NCBI GenBank assembly: GCA_964624795.1
Contig: CAZUZS010000076.1
Location: forward strand, 1-20,218
Direction of reading: 5' to 3'
Origin: CAZUZS01 sp964624795
Lineage (GTDB): Bacteria > Calditrichota > Calditrichia > RBG-13-44-9
Length of the DNA stretch: 20,218 bases
Shown one piece after another: positions 1 to 6,227 of the stretch. Position 1 is the first letter of the stretch. Each line of letters opens with the position of its first letter. Made by a program: the position numbers and the translations under genes. A model generated the notes under the pieces. The model ran no database searches. It saw nothing but the letters and a program-made list of their open reading frames with translations, and was not told the DNA's origin.

Positions 1-1188
1 ACCCCGCCGGCAACGGTCGCGGAAATCAAAACGAAAGATCAAAACAAACCATTGATTGAAAACGCACCGCAGCTTCAGGCGTGGAATGCCGGTTGGAATT
101 CTGAAATCGTGCGCGGTGCGGCTGTCAAATACCTAAAAGGCGGCTACAGCGATGTGGGCAGTTTATTTACATCCTGGCCGAATGCGTCGGGAATTGAAGA
201 AGATGAAATCTCCAGCCTGAAAAATAGTGACATCCTGGCAACAAGCGTACTCACCGACAAGTGTGTGGATTTCATGGAGCGCGGCGGTGTGGTTTTGTTA
301 ATCACCAGCAAATGGCCGGGCGCATTGGGCGGTGAAATAAACATGTACTGGGCGGATGCGGTTTTCGTGCCGCCGGTCGATTTCTGGAGTGACGAAGAAC
401 GCGGCCGCGTTTTGAAACTGCAAATGTTCGACCTCACCTACGATAAAAGTGAGGCGATCCCGGTGGGTGAACTCGGAATCTCGCAAAAGGTCGATCCATT
501 GCTGCGATTGTTTGAAACCCACGGGCTCAGCACTGTAAACACTTATGACCAACTTTTCGCCACACGCGTGGGCAAGGGCCTGCTGGTTGCCAGCTCATTG
601 GATCACACCGCAGATGCCGGGCAGTGGGTGCTGGGAAAGCTCTTAACATGGGCTGGAAGCTGGACGAAGTCAGGCGATCAGACGTTTCCGGTAACAAAGA
701 TGTCGGATGAGGAAATTCGAAAATTTGCCGTTGCCCGAACCAATGCGGTGATACCGCTGATTGAAAACTGGCGGTTTAAGCTCGATCCTGATCAGCAGGG
801 CGAAAAGGAGGGGTGGGCTGCACCCTCGCTGGATGATTCCGGCTGGGATACTATTCAGGCAGCAAAAATGTGGGAGAGCCAGGGCTATTCCTACGACGGC
901 ATGGCATGGTACCGCAAATGGGTTAATATCCCGGAAAGAAAAAACAATGAGCACATTTACCTGACCGCCGAGGGAGTAGATGACGCCTACCGGGTATGGG
1001 TAAACGGCAAAGCAGTGGCAGTACATGGCAGTTTCACGGAACACGCCAAGACCGTCTTTGTCACCAAAACCGAAACCGACCTGACCGATTACCTGGATTT
1101 TGGTAAACCAAATTTGATCGTTATGCAGGTGGTGGATCTTTTCGGCGGTGGCGGGATAAACCGGCCGATCTATTTGCGGATTGAATAG
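1..1188 (+). CDS. Glycoside hydrolase-like protein with C-terminal jelly-roll sugar-binding domain (5' partial)
   Basis: The frame is open to the left edge (codons from position 1), so the true start lies outside the window and the TTG at 52 is not a real start. The last ~140 residues form a galactose-binding-like jelly roll of the type found in GH2-family proteins: SLDDSGWDTI, then an MAWYRKW segment, then VWVNGKAVAVHG, ending in INRPIYLRIE just before the TAG at 1186-1188. The preceding ~230 residues (with GGVVLLITSKWPG and LLVASSLDHTADAG) look like an alpha/beta domain as found after the catalytic part of large beta-glycosidases. No catalytic residues can be identified in the visible part, so an enzyme class cannot be given. 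The gene converges on the minus-strand array and ends 7 nt before a strong hairpin. A non-catalytic accessory protein is possible. Confidence 0.7.
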   Translation, partial: TPPATVAEIKTKDQNKPLIENAPQLQAWNAGWNSEIVRGAAVKYLKGGYSDVGSLFTSWPNASGIEEDEISSLKNSDILATSVLTDKCVDFMERGGVVLLITSKWPGALGGEINMYWADAVFVPPVDFWSDEERGRVLKLQMFDLTYDKSEAIPVGELGISQKVDPLLRLFETHGLSTVNTYDQLFATRVGKGLLVASSLDHTADAGQWVLGKLLTWAGSWTKSGDQTFPVTKMSDEEIRKFAVARTNAVIPLIENWRFKLDPDQQGEKEGWAAPSLDDSGWDTIQAAKMWESQGYSYDGMAWYRKWVNIPERKNNEHIYLTAEGVDDAYRVWVNGKAVAVHGSFTEHAKTVFVTKTETDLTDYLDFGKPNLIVMQVVDLFGGGGINRPIYLRIE

Positions 1189-1195
1189 GTTCTTT

Positions 1196-1254
1196 GGAGC
1201 GTCAGAATTTATTCTGATAACTCAGGATTTTATCAGAATAGATTTTGACGCTCC
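1196..1254 (+). terminator. Large 25-bp inverted repeat between convergent genes, probable terminator or mRNA 3'-end hairpin
   Basis: The left arm at 1196-1220 (begins GGAGCGTCA, ends TTCTGATAA) pairs with the right arm at 1230-1254 (begins TTATCAGAATA, ends TGACGCTCC) across a 9-nt loop. Of 25 positions, 23 are Watson-Crick. The other two (1205/1245 and 1209/1241) are G-U or U-G pairs in plus-strand RNA, but would be C-A or A-C mismatches in minus-strand RNA. It begins 7 nt after the stop of the left-edge gene and ends 20 nt beyond the hicB stop, so it separates two convergent transcripts. No clear U-tract follows, so it may act with another factor or protect the 3' end. A small palindromic mobile element is the alternative. 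Confidence 0.6.
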
Positions 1255-1274
1255 GGATAATGGGCTTGAAATCT

Positions 1275-1604
1275 TCAAGCGACTTGGTAAATCACCGGTT
1301 TGTAACGAGGTGGGGGNNNNNNNNNNNNNNNNNNNNNNNNNNNNNNNNNNNNNNNNNNNNNNNNNNNNNNNNNNNNNNNNNNNNNNNNNNNNNNNNNNNN
1401 NNNNNNNNNNNNNNNNCGAGGTGGGGGTACCGTCTTTCCATTTGCATGAGCCGATTCAATCCATGCCTCTTTGGCTTTCAGTACTTCTTGGAGTGCCTCA
1501 GTAGAGGTTTGGCCAAAGGCGGAGCAATGCTTCAGATCCGGGATGTCAGCAATGTACCCTTCATCATCATCACTATAAAACAGATTGAGATGGTAATCTT
1601 TCAT
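1275..1604 (-). CDS. hicB: HicB-type antitoxin, interrupted only by an assembly gap
   Basis: HicB antitoxins bind and neutralise the HicA mRNA-interferase toxin. The N-terminal part starts MKDYHLNLFYSDDDEGYIAD and continues IPDLKHCSAFGQTSTEAL and KAKEAWIESA, the classic HicB beta-beta-alpha pattern. On the far side of the N run the same frame gives PPPRYKPVIYQVA and a TGA stop at 1275-1277, the usual HicB ending. The gap flanks repeat the same 11 bases; merging them removes 111 nt (37 codons) and yields an uninterrupted 72-residue protein with ...KTVPPPRYKPVIYQVA at its end. That is the normal length for short HicB proteins without a separate DNA-binding domain. The ATG at 1604 lies 3 nt after the hicA stop, giving the usual hicA-hicB order. 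Confidence 0.88.
   Translation of the reverse strand: MKDYHLNLFYSDDDEGYIADIPDLKHCSAFGQTSTEALQEVLKAKEAWIESAHANGKTVPPPXXXXXXXXXXXXXXXXXXXXXXXXXXXXXXXXXXPPPRYKPVIYQVA
1317..1416. other. Assembly gap of exactly 100 N, probably spurious
   Basis: The 100 Ns are flanked by the same 11 bases on both sides: CGAGGTGGGGG at 1306-1316 and again at 1417-1427. This is what a scaffolder leaves when two contigs overlap by 11 bases but are joined with a fixed-size placeholder. Collapsing the gap and one copy restores hicB in frame. No real missing sequence is indicated. Confidence 0.85.
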
Positions 1605-1607
1605 TTA

Positions 1608-1856
1608 CTATTTCTCAATTTTTATATTATACTCTTCAATAATTTCCAGAAATTGTTTAATTTGATATGGTTTCGCCTTGCCGGCGTGGTTTTGCAGGTT
1701 AATAAGCTCGGGGACATCCGGATGTAGGAAAATATGATGACTCCCGCTTATACGATCTAATTTAAATCCAAACGTCTTTGCACATTTAACCGTTTCTTCA
1801 AATTTAGTTTTTTATGAACCGGATAAAAGTCTCGATAACAACTTCTCTTTTTTCAT
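1608..1856 (-). pseudogene. hicA: HicA-type mRNA interferase toxin with premature stop at codon 15
   Basis: HicA toxins are small dsRBD-fold ribonucleases that cleave mRNA. Read from the ATG at 1856-1854, the frame gives MKKEKLLSRLLSGS, then TAA (1814-1812), then KTKFEETVKCAKTFGFKLDR, ISGSHHIFLHPDVPELINLQ, NHAGKAKPYQIKQFLEIIEE and YNIKIEK with a TAG at 1610-1608. Without the stop it would be 82 residues, the normal HicA length, with the catalytic histidine region GSHHIF intact. No ATG, GTG or TTG follows the stop in frame before the core fold, so restart is unlikely. The stop could have arisen from CAA by one C-to-T change; a sequencing error or read-through is the alternative. The gene starts 10 nt after the permease stop and is followed by hicB. 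It is visibly more AT-rich than the sugar genes, suggesting separate acquisition. Confidence 0.85.
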
Positions 1857-1866
1857 GCTGTAAATA

Positions 1867-2871
1867 TTAGCGAATTTTTCCGAGAATTCCAAATTTCCAG
1901 TTTCTCTCCTGCAGGATCACCGCTGCTACAATGATCGCACCTTTCAGCATTAACTGGAAATCTTTCTGCACGCCGTGTAATCCCAAAATATTACTCAGCA
2001 GTCCGATAATCAGCACCCCGGCGAATGTACCTTCCAGCGTTCCTTTTCCGCCCATCAGGCTGGTGCCGCCAACCACCACCGCTGCAATCGCATCCAGTTC
2101 AAACCCAACTCCATCGTTGGGATTACCCTGGTAAAGCTGGGCTGCGTGAATAATTCCGGCCAGGCCTGCCAACAATCCGGAAAACACAAATGCCATTGTG
2201 CGAATCCATTTGACCCGCAAGCCGGCTAATTTTGCCGCTTCCTCGTTGCTGCCAATGGCATAAATGTGGCGGCCCAATCGCATTCTGCGGAGCACAATGG
2301 CAAAAAGGATTGTTACAAAAATGAAGATGAACACCGGAAACGGAATGCCTAAAAAACTGGTAGTGAATATTTTGAAACTTGCCGGGGCAGCACCTTCGCC
2401 GAAACCAATATTCCTGGAATTGTTGTTGGAAATAAAGAGCGCAAATCCGCGGGCAGCAGTCATCATTGCCAGGGTGGCAATAAAAGACTGGATATTCCCC
2501 CATGCAGTAATTGCACCGTTGACAAAACCGGCAAATGTGCCGGCCGAGAGCGCTACCAGAATGGTCAGCACAAATCCCAGTTGCCAGTCCATGACACCGA
2601 AAGCCGTGATGGTAGCGGTAAGCGCCAGGATCGATCCCACCGACAGGTCGATACCGGCTGCGATGATCACCAGCGTCATCCCCACCGAAATGATGCCGAT
2701 TTCAGATACCTGCCGCAGCACGTTGGTCAGGTTATCGAATTTCAAAAAAATGAGGCTGCCCTTACTGCTCACCGGTGAAAAAACGATGCACAAAATAAAC
2801 ACGCCGATAAATCCCATTACCGGCTTTAACCATTCATTTTCTTCAATAAAAAGCTGGAACCTATTTTTCAT
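1867..2871 (-). CDS. Sugar ABC transporter permease, RbsC-like (BPD_transp_2 family)
   Basis: Inner-membrane permease of a ribose/galactose-type (CUT2) ABC importer, 334 residues, the usual length. Many hydrophobic segments are visible (for example residues 19-33, 58-72, 98-116, 178-195, 228-245 and 283-296). The diagnostic GIDLSVGS motif is at 73-80, the cytoplasmic EAA-like loop EEAAKLAGLRVKWIR at 210-224, and the VVVGGTSLMGGKGT segment at 266-278. The ATG lies 3 nt after the ATPase stop with no obvious SD, so translation is probably coupled. The transported sugar cannot be read from the sequence; the neighbouring FucI-family isomerase suggests fucose, arabinose or a related sugar. No binding-protein gene accompanies the pair here. 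Confidence 0.9.
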   Translation of the reverse strand: MKNRFQLFIEENEWLKPVMGFIGVFILCIVFSPVSSKGSLIFLKFDNLTNVLRQVSEIGIISVGMTLVIIAAGIDLSVGSILALTATITAFGVMDWQLGFVLTILVALSAGTFAGFVNGAITAWGNIQSFIATLAMMTAARGFALFISNNNSRNIGFGEGAAPASFKIFTTSFLGIPFPVFIFIFVTILFAIVLRRMRLGRHIYAIGSNEEAAKLAGLRVKWIRTMAFVFSGLLAGLAGIIHAAQLYQGNPNDGVGFELDAIAAVVVGGTSLMGGKGTLEGTFAGVLIIGLLSNILGLHGVQKDFQLMLKGAIIVAAVILQERNWKFGILGKIR

Positions 2872-2874
2872 AAG

Positions 2875-4392
2875 CTATACTTGTTTAAAAGCAAATTTCA
2901 GAATCTCCTGCGGATTGGTCTGGTCTGCCGTGAGGATTGCAGTTTGCTTTCCCAGCGACAGCACCAAAATACGATGGCACATGCGAATTAATTCCGGAAT
3001 CTCGGAAGACGTAACCAGCACCGAGATACCCTGCCGGCTGAGCTGCTCGATCAGATCGTAAATTTCCTGCTTTGCGCCTACATCGATGCCGCGGGTCGGC
3101 TCATCTAGCAGAAGGAGCTGCGGATTCAGCAGCAGCACCCTGGAAAGCAGCACTTTCTGCTGGTTTCCGCCGCTGAGGGTCGGTATGGTCTGGTTCAGCG
3201 ACGCCATTTTCACATTCAACTCACTGAATTTTTCGGAAACCCGTGTTCGCTCTTCATTGCGGTTAACCATTCCAGCGGTCGAGATTTCGGGCAAAACCGA
3301 GATACTGCTGTTGAACAGCAAATTCTGGCCGGCAAAAATCCCTTCCGTCTTCCGGTCTTCTGGAAGATAGACAATTTTGTTTTTAATGGAACGCGTGGCA
3401 GAGGATGGTTTCAACGGTTTTCCACCAAACAGAATCCTGCCCGAAAATGCGGCATTTAGCTCGCCATACAAGAATTTGAGAAGCTCGGTGCGTCCTGCCC
3501 CCAACAAGCCGGCAACACCCATAACTTCCCCCTTGTGCAATGAGAAATCGATGCCGGAAAGAACGGTATTTCCCTTACTGAAGACCTGCAAATCCTCGAC
3601 ATGCAGAACCTCTTCCTTCAGTTCCCGGCGTGCAGATTGGGCCGCATCCGATATTTCGCGCCCAATCATCAGGCTGATCAGCACTTCGCGTGTAACGTCT
3701 TCGACCGGATACTTGCCCACAAAATTGCCGTCCCGCAAGACGATTACTTCATCGGCGATATCAAACACCTCTTTCAGACGGTGGGAAATAAAAACGACGG
3801 TTTTCCCTTTGGATTTGAGATAGCGCATCTTCTCAAATAAAAGCGCAATCTCGTGCTCGCTGAGCGCCGAAGTTGGCTCGTCCATGATGATGATGCCGGC
3901 GTTTATGCTCAACGCCTTGGCGATTTCTACCATCTGCTGCCACCCAACCGCCAGGCTTCGCACCTTTTGCCTGGGTGAATAGGGGAAATCGAATTCCTTC
4001 AGAAGCTCCATCGAATCCTGGTAAAGCTTTTTAAAATCCACTTTTCCGAGCCGGGAAACCGGTTCCCTGCCCAAAAAGATATTTTCGCCGACTGTCAGAT
4101 CCGGCACCAGATTGAGCTCCTGGTGAATGATGGAAATCCCGGCCCGCTCCGCTTCCTTCGGATTCCGGAATTTCAGAACCTCCCCATCCAGGTGGATTTC
4201 GCCTTCGTAATCGGTGATCACACCGCTGAGGATTTTCATCAGGGTAGATTTTCCGGCGCCATTTTCTCCCACCAGGGCAATAATTTTCCCCTGTTCAATA
4301 GAGCACGAAATATGGTGGAGAACTTCCACGCCGGAGAAGGATTTTGAGATATTTTCGAATTTCAGCATTGTATTATTTTGTCTCGAAGACAC
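2875..4392 (-). CDS. Sugar ABC transporter ATP-binding protein, RbsA/MglA-like, two nucleotide-binding domains
   Basis: Energises import of a monosaccharide together with the permease encoded next to it. Two ABC domains are seen. The first has Walker A GENGAGKST (42-50), signature-like LAVGWQQ (147-153) and Walker B with DEPTSAL (171-177). The second has a degenerate P-loop GLLGAGRT (295-302), as is normal for this family, then LSGGNQQKV (406-414) and LLLLDEPTRGIDVGAK (426-441). In the first domain the usual LSVGQQQ reads LAVGWQQ, a modest deviation. Start choice: GTG at 4392 gives 505 residues, but the ATG at 4368 (MLKFENISKSF, 497 residues) begins where family members begin and is more likely. 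Neither has a convincing SD. The fucI stop is 33 nt (GTG) or 57 nt (ATG) upstream. Confidence 0.92.
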   Translation of the reverse strand: MSSRQNNTMLKFENISKSFSGVEVLHHISCSIEQGKIIALVGENGAGKSTLMKILSGVITDYEGEIHLDGEVLKFRNPKEAERAGISIIHQELNLVPDLTVGENIFLGREPVSRLGKVDFKKLYQDSMELLKEFDFPYSPRQKVRSLAVGWQQMVEIAKALSINAGIIIMDEPTSALSEHEIALLFEKMRYLKSKGKTVVFISHRLKEVFDIADEVIVLRDGNFVGKYPVEDVTREVLISLMIGREISDAAQSARRELKEEVLHVEDLQVFSKGNTVLSGIDFSLHKGEVMGVAGLLGAGRTELLKFLYGELNAAFSGRILFGGKPLKPSSATRSIKNKIVYLPEDRKTEGIFAGQNLLFNSSISVLPEISTAGMVNRNEERTRVSEKFSELNVKMASLNQTIPTLSGGNQQKVLLSRVLLLNPQLLLLDEPTRGIDVGAKQEIYDLIEQLSRQGISVLVTSSEIPELIRMCHRILVLSLGKQTAILTADQTNPQEILKFAFKQV

Positions 4393-4425
4393 CAGAGATC
4401 GAAATTGCGCGAGGTTTCTGGACTA

Positions 4426-6135
4426 TCATTTTTTTCTCAACATCTTGGCCTGCGTTTCGCCGCCGTTGAGAAGATACAGCAGCGGCAGCGGGCGGTCGAT
4501 CCCTTCCCGGTAGACCGGCATCTCCTTCCAGGGCGTAACGGAAAGCACGTTGGCCAGATCCATCCAGTATTGCAGCCGGGCTGTCGGCAGACCCCAGGTC
4601 ATGTGCAAATGGTTGGCCGGCGCATACTGTTTGTATTCACCCATGGTAGCATGGCGCGGCGTAATGAAGGTATGCGGCCAGGTAGCATTTGAAGTATTGC
4701 AGATGGCCTCGGTCAATTTGTCCGGTGGGCGCACGGTAACGGCTTCGTCCCAGACCATGGAAAACATCCCGGTTAGCGAGCTGTAAGCCAGGCGCGCTGC
4801 GATCCCCTCGATTCCGCCCGGCGAAACAAATGTGACAGAATTGCCGCCGCCGGGAAAATAGTCTGCATCAGCCAGCGGAAAGGAAATATTTTTCATAATT
4901 TCTGCTTCGGGAGCGCCCGGTTGAGCAGCCCAGTTAAATGAAGCCGAACCGGAGTTGTCTCCGTCCACAAGTCCACGCTGTTCCCAAAGCGTTTCGCCGG
5001 TAAGATTCACACCGGAATTCTTTGCCAATTCCCGGATTTCCCAATCTTCCCACACCTTCCGGAAATCCATGAAAAGCGGCGGATTCCCTCCGGAAAGGTA
5101 AGTCATAAACAGCATGGTAAGCAGCGCCTGAACATCCGCTTCAGTGGCATAAGGCACCACCGGCTTTTGGCCGGTGTGGTCAAAGGTGGAATTGAACAGC
5201 GACTCCATAATATCGGCAACCGGCAGCGGCAATCCCCGCAAATCTGAGCCCCACTCCAGTTGGCTCATGAAACCGCCGCCCACCGCATTCAAATCTTTCA
5301 TCAGGTTGCGAACCACCAGGTACATCGCCAGGCTCTGGTTCAGGCGCCGGCTGTCCGCTTCACCGCGAAGCTCGATGCGGGCCTTGGCGTGTCCGTCAAG
5401 CCAGTTGCGAAGTGACTCCAACTCGTTTTCATCATACGCCTTCCTGGCCAACATATCGGCCAGCAGCTTCATATCCAGCCGGGTAATTTCCAGCCCGAAA
5501 CTGTTGCGGGTGGGAAGGACATGTGGCAGCGCAGTTTCCATTCCCATGGAATCGTGGCCGAACACCGCCACTCGCCGGCCTTTCAGCGCCTGGTAGGTGA
5601 CGGCAGCGTAAGCCCAATCCAAAAGGGCGGTTTTGGTGCTCTCGCTCATCACCGGATTTAATCCGCTGTCCGGCCAGTTGCCCACATTAATGTGTATCAG
5701 GCCGCCGTACTGCGATACTGCTCCGGAAACTGCGTGGGTGAAAACAACTCCCGGCCGCGGACCGCTATTTCCACAGGTAAAATTAACCGGCGTATCCTTG
5801 GGAAAATGGCTCAGCAGTGAAATTAGGGTAAGCTGCGGAAAAGCCCAGGTGTCAGGCGCACCAACCAGGATATTCACACCCCGCTGGCAGAACTGGTTTG
5901 CCACCAGATCGGCTTGGACTTCACCATCCACCAGCACATCCGAATAGACTACCGGGACAGGTGTTCCATCGGGCAGCACCACTTCTCCGGCAAGCGAATC
6001 CGCCACCATCCGGACAATATTGGCGGCGCGGGTGCGGGAATCTTCATCGATACGGGGATCGCAGGTTGCGAACACACCGATAACCGGCGGTTCGGGTACC
6101 GCGGATATTTGAGAGGGCAATTTTTCAGCATTCAT
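4426..6135 (-). CDS. L-fucose/D-arabinose isomerase family protein (FucI-like)
   Basis: Aldose-ketose isomerase of the FucI family; known members convert L-fucose to L-fuculose or D-arabinose to D-ribulose in the cytoplasm using Mn2+. The protein has 569 residues (E. coli FucI has 591) and no signal peptide. By recalled comparison with FucI, the metal ligands are conserved: E332 in YATEADV, D357 in LFMDFRK and H509 in APANHLHM. Other shared blocks are DNSGSA (393-398), FPGGGNS (427-433) and NATWPHTFITPR (483-494). An SD-like GGAG (6142-6145) sits 6 nt before the ATG. It heads the segment followed by the ABC transporter genes, so import and isomerisation of the same sugar is likely. Sequence around the conserved residues is divergent enough that the substrate should be left open. 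No kinase or aldolase partner is present. Confidence 0.88.
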   Translation of the reverse strand: MNAEKLPSQISAVPEPPVIGVFATCDPRIDEDSRTRAANIVRMVADSLAGEVVLPDGTPVPVVYSDVLVDGEVQADLVANQFCQRGVNILVGAPDTWAFPQLTLISLLSHFPKDTPVNFTCGNSGPRPGVVFTHAVSGAVSQYGGLIHINVGNWPDSGLNPVMSESTKTALLDWAYAAVTYQALKGRRVAVFGHDSMGMETALPHVLPTRNSFGLEITRLDMKLLADMLARKAYDENELESLRNWLDGHAKARIELRGEADSRRLNQSLAMYLVVRNLMKDLNAVGGGFMSQLEWGSDLRGLPLPVADIMESLFNSTFDHTGQKPVVPYATEADVQALLTMLFMTYLSGGNPPLFMDFRKVWEDWEIRELAKNSGVNLTGETLWEQRGLVDGDNSGSASFNWAAQPGAPEAEIMKNISFPLADADYFPGGGNSVTFVSPGGIEGIAARLAYSSLTGMFSMVWDEAVTVRPPDKLTEAICNTSNATWPHTFITPRHATMGEYKQYAPANHLHMTWGLPTARLQYWMDLANVLSVTPWKEMPVYREGIDRPLPLLYLLNGGETQAKMLRKK

Positions 6136-6176
6136 CGGAAGCTCCGGGATTTAATTTATGACTGAACTCATGCATT

Positions 6177-6206
6177 CCGGGCACCAAGCTTGTCCAGGGT
6201 GCCCGG
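6177..6206 (-). terminator. Perfect 9-bp GC-rich inverted repeat downstream of the Big2 protein gene
   Basis: CCGGGCACC at 6177-6185 and GGTGCCCGG at 6198-6206 are perfect reverse complements around a 12-nt loop that contains AAGCTT. In the minus-strand transcript this hairpin lies 21 nt after the stop of the 691-residue protein and 41 nt before the fucI start. No U-run follows, so it is not a canonical intrinsic terminator. It could reduce read-through or stabilise the upstream mRNA, dividing secreted-enzyme genes from uptake genes. Confidence 0.45.
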
Positions 6207-6227
6207 CAGCTCACACCCCGCTGCAAT

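Noticed and set aside
52..54. TTG as the start of the left-edge gene
   Set aside because: The frame stays open to position 1 and the translated part begins inside a domain, so the gene is truncated by the window edge.
1181..1727. Plus-strand reading frames running through the N block
   Set aside because: They exist only because Ns are translated as unknown residues; the opposite strand carries a clear hicA-hicB pair over the same bases.
2264..3061. 265-codon plus-strand frame opposite the permease and ATPase genes
   Set aside because: It crosses the boundary of two strongly supported transporter genes on the other strand and resembles no protein.
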